From the NCBI GenBank assembly GCA_015179045.1, contig WHUZ01000051.1:1-64000 (forward strand): 64,000 nt of DNA, written 5' to 3'. This stretch comes from Kalaharituber pfeilii. Taxonomy: Eukaryota; Ascomycota; Pezizomycetes; Pezizales; Pezizaceae. Both the position numbers and the translations under genes were made by a program. This document shows, piece after piece, positions 49,018 through 58,289 of the stretch (position 1 is the stretch's first letter; every line of letters starts with the position of its first letter). The notes under the pieces are model-generated. The model had not been told where the DNA came from, ran no database searches, and saw only the letters and a list, made by a program, of their open reading frames with translations.

Positions 49018-50060
49018 CAGTACTCGCTTGCTGCCCTATAGGCTATGGCGAGGGTTTATTTGGAATCAAAGTAAGAAAAAACAGTAACAACTACATCACT
49101 TAAGTACATGTTGTACCATTCATGGTGCGGGTGGCAGGCCCAGTATGTCTTACTTCCGTCCCCTGTCCGATTCATACCCTTCTGATCTTAACCATCGTCC
49201 TCCGAGCCTCACCCTCCCTACCTCGGTGGCCTTCTCCGAGTAGACTACCACTGAGCTGGTTTTCTTCCCATTGTCAACCAGCGTGGTCTTCTTCCTCAGC
49301 CAACGAATTCCGGAGATTTTCCCAAGTCCTTTGTTCGCTGCCTCTAACCATTGTCTGACCTTCCCTAAGTCTTTTCGTAGGGCGATCCCGTGTACCACGA
49401 TGCCGGCTCTTGGTTTCGTGGTGGCGTCGGGAGTGGTTGGTGGGGAGGCGGGGGTGCTCCTGGGGCGGGGAGGGGAGTTTTTTGGTGGGGTGGCTTCCGC
49501 TCGGTGGTGCCTGAAGGCTGCTTCTTGGCTAGGCAGCTTTCCTCTGCGCTTCTTGACGGAAGGCTCCTCTGCGTAGGGTGGTTCTCCCAAGGGTGTGGTG
49601 TCGACCAGAGGTGACGATTGCAACAGATTGCGAATCAAAAGTACTATTCGAGATTTCCTTAAGCATTATAAGGAGTGAGGCACTGCTGAAAATTTGCCTA
49701 AGAGTGGAAGACGAAAAAGCTAAATAAGAATGTTATGGACTCTATTACTGCTTTACTTGATAGTGACCTATCTGTATCAAAGCTCTCTCTATAGAAACAT
49801 TTAAAGGAAAATCTAGACATCAAAGTTGAGTCGTGAACCCTCGATTGGAACCTCGGCCTTGACGGCTGTCGGAAGTGGAGAGCTGGAAAGAGACCTAAAT
49901 TAACTCCTATCCATGCTGCAGCGAGGTTAGCTTGGGCCCTGGAGAGGAAGGATTGGACAGAGGAAACCTGGGCAAAGTATGTTTGGTCTGATGAATGCCA
50001 TGTTGAGAGAAGTAATGGTTGTGGTGCGAAGTGGATATGGAGGAAGAATAGAGAGGAGTG
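48920..50060 (+). pseudogene. Tc1/mariner transposase remnant, interrupted
   Basis: Before the insert: MTDLEKGQTVLLDQRGCHCN (N-terminal HTH). After it: IRDFLKHYKE, an in-frame TGA, GTAENLPKSGRRKS (typical second HTH and GRPKK-like box), and after further stops RPKLTPIHAAARLAWALERK, DWTEETWAKYVWSDECHVE (first catalytic Asp region, WSDE) and WIWRKNREE. The downstream DDE residues are missing. In-frame stops and frameshifts show long decay. Confidence 0.7.
48988..49616 (-). mobile_element. internally deleted LINE (ORF1 segment fused to 3' tail), 13-bp TSD
   Basis: 629-bp minus-strand insertion between perfect 13-bp repeats attgcaacagatt (48975-48987 and 49617-49629). It carries part of ORF1 (49616-49150: IVVHGIALRKDLGKVRQWLE, GIRWLRKKTTLVDNGKKTSS, YESDRGRK) joined directly to the 3' UTR, hairpin and A tail (48988-49040). 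All of ORF2 is missing. Removing the insert and one TSD makes the transposase HTH frame continuous. Confidence 0.85.
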
Positions 50061-50179
50061 ATATGCTGTAGAAGCAGTGGACCCTAGCAGCTAATTTCTT
50101 ATTGGCATTAGTGGCGGTAATAGCGCGTATGTAGGTCTAAGACATCAAATTATGCAAATTTAGGTGGGCGTTTTCTTTT

Positions 50180-50642
50180 GCCATGTGACTGTATGTACTA
50201 TATCATCACACGAAGTCACTCTATCATGCATCTGTTGCCGCGGCCCACTGAGCCTCAGCAGGCAGCTGAAGTCCGCCTATTGCTATCGTGGGGTACAACG
50301 GTTTTACGTCGTCCAACCGATGGCATAGCCCTGCCATGGCGAATAGCTGCAAGCGGGGTTACGTGATATTAAAAAAAAAAACGGATGGCATAGAGCTGGA
50401 GTAAGAAATAAAAGTGAATGACATGCTTGATTACGTTACAGAAAGAGGGCTAACACGCCACAAGAGAAGGCGTGACCGCAGGTTTGCGTTAATATATACC
50501 TTATTTTTTTCTCCTTCCTTTTTTCTCCTTTTTTTTTTTGATTTGGTCTGAGATGTCACAGTGCTCGCACACTGTCCTAAAGGGTGTAGCTACGGCCAAA
50601 AGTTGCTGAAATCGGGAATAAAGAAATTTAAGAAATGCGGTA
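50180..50642. other. spacer with a mini-element and a possible old LINE tail
   Basis: Contains family B copy 3. Around 50530-50610 a T run followed by GTGCTCGCACACTGTCCTAAAGGGTGTAGCTA vaguely resembles the LINE 3' end; too diverged to be sure. Confidence 0.4.
50329..50383 (+). mobile_element. mini-retroelement family B, copy 3 (55 bp, 10-bp TSD)
   Basis: CCCTGCCATGGCGAATAGC, TGCAAGCGGGG, TTACGTGATATT then A11. Flanked by perfect 10-bp direct repeats gatggcatag (50319-50328 and 50384-50393). Plus orientation; the shortest clear copy, with the same 5' end as the others. Confidence 0.85.
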
Positions 50643-51252
50643 GAGTGCTTCACCTAGAAACCGATCATCACCGGGAAACCGATCAAGTCCATTAACTTAC
50701 ATACAGAGCTGCTGTGAATGCAAATGACCCTCAAGTGGCCTCAAATTAAAGCCAGAGCATGGAAGAACGTAGTAAATTATTTTCTGCACTTTCTTCTCCC
50801 AGCTTGTCGCATCTGAGGGGTGATATATACTGGAATATATGCAACCCTATTCTAGCGTATACTTTTGAGTCACCATATGTGAATGAGATTATCTGAGGCC
50901 TTTGCATCTCAACATATCCTCTATTGCTTATGCTAAGTAAGTATACCAAGTTTTGTGATCATTGGACTTATCAGTACAGAGTTACTGCCACGTCAAATAA
51001 TACATTTTCGCTTACTTAGATTGATAGCCGTATTGAGGTATTATTTGATGAGAAAGATGCACAGAGACTCTGTAAAGCTATATAATTGTAATACACGCAT
51101 AGGGAAATGTTTTCTGAATAGATTGCAGCATTGACAAATAGTCGGGGTAGTTGAGCACTACAAGATATACATATATGTAAAATCCTAACCTCCTCACATA
51201 GTACGTAGCAGTGTATGCCCAATATGAGTCGCTAGAGGTTTAGAAACATGCC
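50643..51252 (+). repeat. left inverted-repeat arm of the foldback element
   Basis: Reverse complement of 51779-52386 over its full length, with few mismatches and small indels. Open frames in both arms encode the same short peptide and are not taken as genes. Confidence 0.85.
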
Positions 51253-51778
51253 TTAGCACTGTCATGCTATTCCTTGTAAGCTTATATAGGATATACATGA
51301 CTCCATTAGATCCTATAGGACTACTATAACCGCACCAGTGAGTAAGTATCGAATGTGTATTATAAGCAGTGAATAATATACATATTATACTTATAGAACT
51401 AATACCTATGAGATACATGGCAGTAGAAATAGGTTTAGTAGTCAAGTCTCATATTGTCCTTAATGTAATATAATTCCGTATAGTATAGACCCTTATTAGT
51501 ATAGAAATGAATACTTCAACAGTATAAGTAATAAAGATAGTACACACAGAGAATTAACCTCTACCAAGTGAAAAAGAAACTTGACTAGCAATTCTAACTA
51601 GTTCTTCTTACCAGTTCATATCACCTTTATGATAGCAACACATTTTACTGCTGTCACATAGCGCATGCATGGTATATACATATGCATATATATTCGATAT
51701 GTAGTGCTCATTCTGAGTCAGCCCTTTAGTACCCCATCGAGTGGTAGCAGTGCCGGTGATAGTACATGAAGCTAGCAG

Positions 51779-52386
51779 ACTATGTTTCCGAACCTCTAGT
51801 GACCCATATTGGCATACACTACTACGTACTATGTGAGGAGGTTAGGATTTTACATATATGTATATCTTGTAGTGCTCAACTACCCCGACTATTTGTCAAT
51901 GCTGCAATCTATTCAGAAAACATTTCCCTATGCGTGTATTACAATTATATAGCTTTACAGAGTCTCTGTGCATCTTTCTCATCAAATTATACCTCAATAC
52001 GGCTATCAATCTAAGTAAGCGAAAATGTATTTTTTGACGTGGCAGTAACTCTGTACTGATAAGTCCAATGATCACAAAACTTGGTATACTTACTTAGCAT
52101 AGCAATAGAGGATATATTGAGATGCAAAGGCCTCAGGTAATCTCATTCACATATGGTGACTCAAAAGTATACGCTAGAATAGGGTTGCATATATTCCAGT
52201 ATATATCACCCCTCAGATGCGACAAGCTGGGAGAAGAAAGTGCAGAAAATAATTTACTACGTTCTCCCATGCTCTGGCTTTAATTTGAGGCCACTTGAGG
52301 GTCATTTGCATTCACAGCAGCTCTGTATGTAAGTTAATGGACTTGATCGGTTTCCCGGTGATGATCGGTTTCTAGGTGAAGCACTC
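51779..52386 (-). repeat. right inverted-repeat arm of the foldback element
   Basis: Complement of the left arm; ends GGTGAAGCACTC before TA. Confidence 0.85.
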
Positions 52387-52599
52387 TAATTAGCAATCAA
52401 ATCAACGCATACAAGGAAACCTAAAAGAAAAAGTATTAACCCGGCTTCGTTGTGCCTCCAAAGCCTCGTCACTCTCTCCCCTTCTTCCTACCGCCTCATA
52501 TCCCTCTAGCAGGTTAGCCGGAAGGCTCCCCCTCCTCCCCGTATCACGTAATCTGTGGTCCACCTACACGCTCACCTCTGAACCCAACGTTTTGCTACA

Positions 52600-52976
52600 T
52601 CATTGTAGTTCAACAAGAGTTTCTCCCCTTGTAGGGTCCACCGCAGGCTCCCCAACTGCTCTGCGCTGTTTAAGTAGCCGAAGATTAACCGTATCGAGCC
52701 CAGTGACACCCTGGATTTTCGCATTTTCGAGGACCAGTATGTTCTTGTGTGATGCCCATTGACAGGTGATATACAAAGGGTGACGCTCGAATTGGGACTG
52801 TGCTTTGTGCTGGATCTCCCATACACGGAATCCTCGAAGACCACCTACTGCAAGGTGAAGAGCAGTGGGACCGATAGCCCAAGAAAGAGAGAAGATGGAA
52901 TCGAAACAGTTAAGGCAGGCAACTGCTTGTCTCGAGGAGATTGCCCACAACCGCAAAGTTTTATCAACGCTGCCTG
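52600..52976 (-). pseudogene. 3' end of the NLR gene, separated by the copia insertion
   Basis: Continues WD40 repeat 13 (SGSVDKTLRLWAISSRQAVA), then a degenerate repeat 14 (LHLAVGGLRGFRVWEI) and a tail ending NLRLLKQRRAVGEPAVDPTR...VELQ, stop 52600-52602. No stop or frameshift before the end. It has no start of its own now. Confidence 0.8.
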
Positions 52977-52981
52977 AAGCA

Positions 52982-53479
52982 TGTCAAAACGGACAGTCTG
53001 ATCCCGCCTTCTATTATCACGACATACACGTTCTGTTAATGTTTTATTGGCTTAATTCTTTCTTATCTTCGTTTCACATGTCGTTTACATGGATGGTTGC
53101 TATGGTTATCTCGTATATTGTAATTCTTTCATTTATTTACGGAATTACTTCGGATATCACATTCAGCTGGGATTTGTTTCGAACTCGCATACAACTTGTG
53201 TTACTTCGTCTTTTCTTTACGAATCTGTACAAGTTTGTTGCCTATATCTACGGCTACCATTTGGGTATAGTCGTCTCGCTTTCTGTGTATATAGTCTGCG
53301 GAAACCCGCACCCACTTAATACCATAGAGTCGCTCAACTCCTCTCCTCGTTACCTTCCTCCGTGCCTCCACTCCATTGCTGCCTCCGTTTGCACCATTAT
53401 CTTTCCTCTATAGCGCTTGCCCCGCTATCCTTATTCTTCCGCTACGCATCGTATTACCCTCTCGTGGGTCACGTTGTTA
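52982..53479 (+). repeat. 5' LTR (498 bp)
   Basis: Begins TGTCAAAACGGACAGTCTG and ends GGGTCACGTTGTTA. No difference from the 3' LTR seen on line-by-line comparison. The internal 124-codon hydrophobic frame is shared by both LTRs and is not taken as a gene. Confidence 0.93.
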
Positions 53480-53494
53480 GGTTATGAGCCCGGT
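53480..53494 (+). other. primer-binding site (half tRNA-iMet type)
   Basis: GGTTATGAGCCCGGT directly follows the 5' LTR. Its complement contains GGGCTCATAACC, the anticodon arm (CAU) of initiator tRNA-Met. Copia-type elements prime with a tRNA-iMet fragment cut in the anticodon loop; that the same happens here is inference. Confidence 0.75.
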
Positions 53495-53546
53495 CTCATA
53501 ATCTTTTCAAAGATAATTCACCAACGACACCGTCTTCCTTACAACC

Positions 53547-53651
53547 ATGGGTGACCGAAGCTCTGATTCCTCCTCCTCCTCCTCCGGGACTTCCGTTCCC
53601 AAACAGGAGTTCTCTCTAAAGGATATCCCTCTTAAGATGTACCGACGTTAA
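53547..53651 (+). pseudogene. probable gag start, out of frame with the rest
   Basis: ATG at 53547 opens MGDRSS, a Ser run and KQEFSLKDIPLK, then stops at 53649. Just downstream another frame carries DPTKLASWKEKD and runs into the main gag-pol frame without a stop, so one small indel near 53640 separates them. Confidence 0.6.
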
Positions 53652-53859
53652 ACCTACCGATCCAACTAAGCTTGCTTCTTGGAAAGAAAAGGACCTTACC
53701 GCTCGTGTCGCTCTCACATCCTATACGGATCCTTCGCTTCATTATCTCATTACACCAAAGGAAAACGCAGCCGCAGCATGGAAAGCACTTCAGGAGAAAT
53801 TTCAGCTAAGGAACGAGTTCACGCTTTTTTACCTCATCTACGAAATATTCAGCATTCGG

Positions 53860-55728
53860 ATGGACGAAAATACGTCTCTTTCAGACTTCATCGCTAAATA
53901 CGAATCTCTTTATGCTCAAGTCTTGACAAGAACCCGTGACGCCACCGACGAATATGGGAAAGCTCTCTTCAAGTACTTCGACCTGGACAATACCAAAAGC
54001 ATTCATCTTCTCATCGCTCTTCCTTCCTCCTACAATAACAAAAAGGACACCTTGGTTACCGTCAAGCCTCTCCCCAATTATAGCGAAATTTGTACTCGGT
54101 TGCGCGCTGGGGAATCTGCCAACTCCAATACCTCCACGGCCTTCTCCACTCAGACTCACCCGAACAAAAAGCAAAAAGGCAACGGAAAGAAACCAAACCC
54201 CCCGAAAGAAGGAAAGACTGCGCCTCCTAAGGCTGGCGAATGTTCATACTGCAAAAAACATGACCCCGCCAACATGAAAGGCCATGTCCATGGTAATTGT
54301 TCCAAGTTGAAGGCTGATCAAGCAGCAAAGAAGAATCAAAACTCTCCATCATCATCATCCACCGTATCCAATGCTGTTGTCCAACGTGGCCACGTTACAA
54401 TAGCATCTGAGGTCTCGGTATGCATGATTTCCAGAGAAAGCACCTTCAGACAATCACTAACACTCCCTCCAGGACTCGTGGTAGCTCACAAGGCTGCTGC
54501 TCACAAAACATATGAGGTATGGGCTTTAGACACTGCATGCTCTTCTCACATCACCGCTGACTACTCACAATTAATTGATCCAGTCCGCTGTCATCAATTA
54601 GTGGAAGTTGGTGGAGGGACTGATCTACTGGCTACATATCGTGGCAGTATCTCTCTTGATGTCGAAGTGAATAATGAGTGTAGGACCATCTCTCTTTCCC
54701 ATGTTTTGTATGTGCCTGTTTGGAATACTGTGAATCTCTTGTCTTGGAGGAAAATTGCTGTTCTTGGACATTATTTTTATGGAGATGAATCTCGGATGGA
54801 TGTTTTTTCTAAGAAGAATAATTCTTTGCGTTTGTCTGCTATTTGGTCTGAAGAAACTATGATATATGAGGTCCGCGCATTGACTAAACAGAGCAAGGCT
54901 TACTCTACCTCAGTGCAATTCTGGCATGAAGCATTAGGTCACTCATCACCCACCTTCTGGCGAAATGCAGAATCCATATACGCTGATGGTAAAGTATTAC
55001 CAAAAGCTCCTTCTACGTTTATCTGTGAGAAATGCGCCCAGTTTAACATGAAGCGTTTTACACCACTGCCAGTTAGTGACCGATCGACTCAACTCTTCGA
55101 TTTGATCCACACCGATCTCTCCGGTCCAATGAGTACACCATCACTGGGGAAGAAATGTTTTTACTACATTTCTTTTATTGATGACTTCTCTAGATATGCT
55201 GAAATACGCTTTCTACGCCTCAAGTCTGAAGCAGTCTCCGCTCTTCAAGCACTTTGCGAACAAGTCTTCAACCAAACCGGCCGATATCCACGAAACATAC
55301 GGTCCGACCAAGGTGGCGAATTTGTCAACAAGGAAATGGAGTCTTATTGCCAATCCAAAGGCATAAAACACCAGACAACCGCTGCCTACTCCCCAGAGTC
55401 TAATGGGATTGCGGAACGATTCAATCTTACATTAGCCAACATGGTACGACCCGCACTGTCAGATAATCCTCCAAGCCTATGGGCAGAAGCCTTTAATTGG
55501 GCCTGCTACATCAAAAACCGGCTTCCTCATTCGGCGCTTGGGAAATCGCCGTTTGAATTAATGTTCAATAAGAAACCAACTATATCCCATCTCCGCCCTT
55601 TTTTCTGTCGCGTCTATGTTCACATTCCAGAGGAGAAGCGACCTGCAGGATCAAAACTAGATGCACGAAGCTGGGAAGGAAAGTTGGTTGGATACTCGGA
55701 CTCCCCCCTTTATGTTCCGGGTATATAA
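53860..55728 (+). CDS. copia gag-protease-integrase polyprotein
   Basis: 622 codons from ATG 53860; coding similarity starts upstream in the same frame (from about 53650), so the real gag is longer. Zinc knuckle-like CSYCKKHDPANMKGHVHGNC (residues ~128-147; longer spacing than a classical CCHC), protease LDTACSSH (~223), pre-integrase HHCC (WHEALGHSS, ICEKC), integrase D,D,E: HTDLSGP (~417), RSDQGGEF (~482), PESNGIAERFN (~513). Ends at 55728 after a C6 run (55701-55708 area) where the frame shifts. Confidence 0.88.
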   Translation: MDENTSLSDFIAKYESLYAQVLTRTRDATDEYGKALFKYFDLDNTKSIHLLIALPSSYNNKKDTLVTVKPLPNYSEICTRLRAGESANSNTSTAFSTQTHPNKKQKGNGKKPNPPKEGKTAPPKAGECSYCKKHDPANMKGHVHGNCSKLKADQAAKKNQNSPSSSSTVSNAVVQRGHVTIASEVSVCMISRESTFRQSLTLPPGLVVAHKAAAHKTYEVWALDTACSSHITADYSQLIDPVRCHQLVEVGGGTDLLATYRGSISLDVEVNNECRTISLSHVLYVPVWNTVNLLSWRKIAVLGHYFYGDESRMDVFSKKNNSLRLSAIWSEETMIYEVRALTKQSKAYSTSVQFWHEALGHSSPTFWRNAESIYADGKVLPKAPSTFICEKCAQFNMKRFTPLPVSDRSTQLFDLIHTDLSGPMSTPSLGKKCFYYISFIDDFSRYAEIRFLRLKSEAVSALQALCEQVFNQTGRYPRNIRSDQGGEFVNKEMESYCQSKGIKHQTTAAYSPESNGIAERFNLTLANMVRPALSDNPPSLWAEAFNWACYIKNRLPHSALGKSPFELMFNKKPTISHLRPFFCRVYVHIPEEKRPAGSKLDARSWEGKLVGYSDSPLYVPGI

Positions 55729-57784
55729 TCCTACAAGAAAAACCGTGGAGATTGTGCGCTATGTCAAGTTTCCTCCTATATCGTACACTTACACTGACAT
55801 CCACAACGCACCTACCACTATACCATCCACAACGTCCGAGCATAGTGAAACCCAAGAAGTTACCGAGGTTCCCGAAGCATCATCCTCTACGGATACCGCA
55901 ACTCAAGAACAGTCAAGCACTCAACAACCTTCCTCTTCCTCAACTCCACATGATGAGATTCCAGAAATGGATATCGAACATTCGGAGCATGGTTCCCATG
56001 ATGAAGAAGATGAAGATGAAGCTGTTACCTCCGATCCCACCACTCCACCTCGTCGCACCGGTATACTTACCCCCATGGCTCCTACGACTAATAGAAAGGG
56101 ATTCAATCAGCCTCCTTCTAGTCGCCCAGTATCTCAATTCAACCCTTTTCAGATAATTCCTGGAAAGAGAGAGAGAAAAGCACCTGAACGGTTTGATCCC
56201 TCCTCTTACGGTCCTGGTGGCTCATACAAGGGCAAGGAAAAGTCGTATGTATCTATTGAACCTACAACTTATACCGAAGCGATGAATTCGTCTGACATGG
56301 ACAAGTGGTCACAAGCAATAGCTGAGGAGTACAGTTCAATTGTTGATGCTGGTACCTGGACGGTACATGACAAGTCTGAGTTGCCCCCTTCTCGAAAACC
56401 TATTAACTCTCGCTGGGTCTTCAAAATAAAACGCAATGCTGACGGGACTGTTGAACGCTACAAAGCTCGATTAGTAGTTAAAGGCTATGCACAAATTTCC
56501 GGAATTGATTATGACGAAACGTTCGCTCCAGTTACGCGATACGACTCCTTACGCTTAATCATTGCTATAGCCGCTCAATCGAACCTCCTTTTGAAGCAAT
56601 TGGATATTAAATCAGCATTCTTGTATGGCGATCTTGACGAAGAAATATGGATGAATCCTCCGCCTGGGATTGGTCTTGATGGGAAAATTCTTCGACTTCG
56701 AAAAGCCTTATATGGCTTAAAGCAAGCACCCCTTCAATGGTTCTCAAAGCTGTCCGACGTGCTTGCTGAAATAGGGTACAAATCAACGATGTTCGATCCG
56801 TGTGTCTTCATAACTGCTGATAGCAAGTCATTTCTTGTTGTTTATGTTGACGACATGACTATTGTGGGACTGCAAGCAGATTTAGATCGCTTAACTGCGC
56901 ATCTACAATCACACTTTCAGGTTGCTGTAAAAGGCGATCTCCAATGGTTATTAGGAATCGAAATCAAACAAACAGAGAGAGCAATCGAACTCTCACAGGA
57001 ATCCTACATCAACGATATACTTGAACGTTTCGGTATGTCTCAATGTCGACACGTTTCAACCCCCATCGACCCGAAAAACAAGCTCCGCAGAGCTTCTCCG
57101 GATGACGAACCTTATCAACAGCAACTCTACCAGCAAATGATCGGTTCTCTGATGTATCTTGTTACCTGTACTCGACCTGACTTAGCTCAATCTGTTTCCT
57201 TTCTCTCTCAATTTTCTTCTCGTCCTCTTCAATGTCATCATACTGCTGCTAAACGAGTTTTTCGTTATGTTTCTGCTACACGCAACTACTCTCTTATATA
57301 TCCAAAAGGTTCTTCTCCTCTTGTTTTACATGGTTTTAGTGATTCTGATTATGCTGCATGCTTGGATACTCGTCGTTCTCGTTCTGGATATGTTTTCATG
57401 TTAAACAATTGCACTATTTCCTGGTGGTCGAAGCTCCAGACTACTGTTGCTCTCTCGACCTGCGAGGCAGAATATGTTGCCTTGTCTCATACAACTCGAC
57501 AAGCAATCTGGTACATGAATGGATTCAAGGAGTTTAATCGACAACTTGATATCAAACTTCACTGCGACAGTACCTCTGGCATTAATCTCGCACAGCATCC
57601 CAAGCTTTCCTTTCAATCAAAGCACATCGACATTCACTACCATTACACCAGAGAAAAGTTTGCGGAAAAACTCTTTACACTGGATTACGTCTCTACCAAC
57701 GAAAATCCGGCAGACCTGTTGACTAAAGGACTGAAGCCTACTGACCATCACATTCATTACAATCGAATACGGAATTCAGTCTGA
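55661..57784 (+). CDS. copia reverse transcriptase-RNase H
   Basis: 707 codons, +1 relative to the integrase frame and overlapping it by 68 nt. Acidic Ser/Thr/Glu-rich linker, then RT (WVFKIKRNADGTVERYKARL, LDIKSAFLYGD, catalytic YVDDM near residue 394) and RNase H (DSDYAACLDTRRS, CEAEYVAL, HCDSTSGINLAQ). Ends 8 nt before the 3' LTR. The nominal start lies inside integrase sequence; translation probably continues from gag-pol in the parent element. Confidence 0.88.
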   Translation: MHEAGKESWLDTRTPPFMFRVYNPTRKTVEIVRYVKFPPISYTYTDIHNAPTTIPSTTSEHSETQEVTEVPEASSSTDTATQEQSSTQQPSSSSTPHDEIPEMDIEHSEHGSHDEEDEDEAVTSDPTTPPRRTGILTPMAPTTNRKGFNQPPSSRPVSQFNPFQIIPGKRERKAPERFDPSSYGPGGSYKGKEKSYVSIEPTTYTEAMNSSDMDKWSQAIAEEYSSIVDAGTWTVHDKSELPPSRKPINSRWVFKIKRNADGTVERYKARLVVKGYAQISGIDYDETFAPVTRYDSLRLIIAIAAQSNLLLKQLDIKSAFLYGDLDEEIWMNPPPGIGLDGKILRLRKALYGLKQAPLQWFSKLSDVLAEIGYKSTMFDPCVFITADSKSFLVVYVDDMTIVGLQADLDRLTAHLQSHFQVAVKGDLQWLLGIEIKQTERAIELSQESYINDILERFGMSQCRHVSTPIDPKNKLRRASPDDEPYQQQLYQQMIGSLMYLVTCTRPDLAQSVSFLSQFSSRPLQCHHTAAKRVFRYVSATRNYSLIYPKGSSPLVLHGFSDSDYAACLDTRRSRSGYVFMLNNCTISWWSKLQTTVALSTCEAEYVALSHTTRQAIWYMNGFKEFNRQLDIKLHCDSTSGINLAQHPKLSFQSKHIDIHYHYTREKFAEKLFTLDYVSTNENPADLLTKGLKPTDHHIHYNRIRNSV

Positions 57785-57791
57785 GAGAGAG
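57783..57791 (+). other. polypurine tract
   Basis: GAGAGAGAG directly before the 3' LTR, the expected plus-strand primer site. Confidence 0.75.
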
Positions 57792-58289
57792 TGTCAAAAC
57801 GGACAGTCTGATCCCGCCTTCTATTATCACGACATACACGTTCTGTTAATGTTTTATTGGCTTAATTCTTTCTTATCTTCGTTTCACATGTCGTTTACAT
57901 GGATGGTTGCTATGGTTATCTCGTATATTGTAATTCTTTCATTTATTTACGGAATTACTTCGGATATCACATTCAGCTGGGATTTGTTTCGAACTCGCAT
58001 ACAACTTGTGTTACTTCGTCTTTTCTTTACGAATCTGTACAAGTTTGTTGCCTATATCTACGGCTACCATTTGGGTATAGTCGTCTCGCTTTCTGTGTAT
58101 ATAGTCTGCGGAAACCCGCACCCACTTAATACCATAGAGTCGCTCAACTCCTCTCCTCGTTACCTTCCTCCGTGCCTCCACTCCATTGCTGCCTCCGTTT
58201 GCACCATTATCTTTCCTCTATAGCGCTTGCCCCGCTATCCTTATTCTTCCGCTACGCATCGTATTACCCTCTCGTGGGTCACGTTGTTA
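57792..58289 (+). repeat. 3' LTR (498 bp)
   Basis: Same sequence and ends as the 5' LTR; followed by the TSD copy aagca at 58290-58294. Confidence 0.93.

Larger units (their letters stand above)
48624..50179 (+). mobile_element. Tc1/mariner relic with ~30-bp terminal inverted repeats
   Basis: Inverted repeats face each other: 48624-48650 (aaaagaaaacgcccacctttgcataat) and 50149-50179 (its complement with a 4-nt insertion). Between them lies a broken transposase frame, itself split by a LINE derivative. TA duplications at the outer ends are not clear. Without the nested insert the element is only ~0.9 kb and lacks the C-terminal catalytic part, so it is internally deleted. Confidence 0.65.
50643..52386. 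mobile_element. foldback DNA element with ~610-bp inverted repeats and TA TSD
   Basis: Left arm about 50643-51252 and right arm about 51779-52386 are near-perfect reverse complements, starting GAGTGCTTCACCTAGAAACC and ending in its complement. TA flanks both ends (50641-50642 and 52387-52388), as for Tc1/mariner/pogo-type targets. The ~525-bp centre (51253-51778) has no transposase. A non-autonomous long-TIR element; small differences between arms (TATTTGATG vs AAATTATACC near 51040/51980) show some age. Ends about 210 bp from the NLR stop codon. Confidence 0.85.
52982..58289 (+). mobile_element. Ty1/copia LTR retrotransposon, complete (5308 bp)
   Basis: Two 498-bp LTRs that appear identical, 5-bp TSD aagca (52977-52981 and 58290-58294), PBS, PPT, and gag-pol with protease, integrase, RT and RNase H in copia order. 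LTR ends are TGTC...GTTA rather than TG...CA. Inserted antisense to the NLR gene. Identical LTRs mean a recent insertion, yet gag-pol has two frame changes (near 53640 and 55700). Confidence 0.93.

Noticed and set aside
53041..53413. 124-codon hydrophobic frame in the LTR, repeated at 57849-58223
   Set aside because: It lies entirely inside both LTRs and has no relation to a gene; the duplication only reflects LTR identity.
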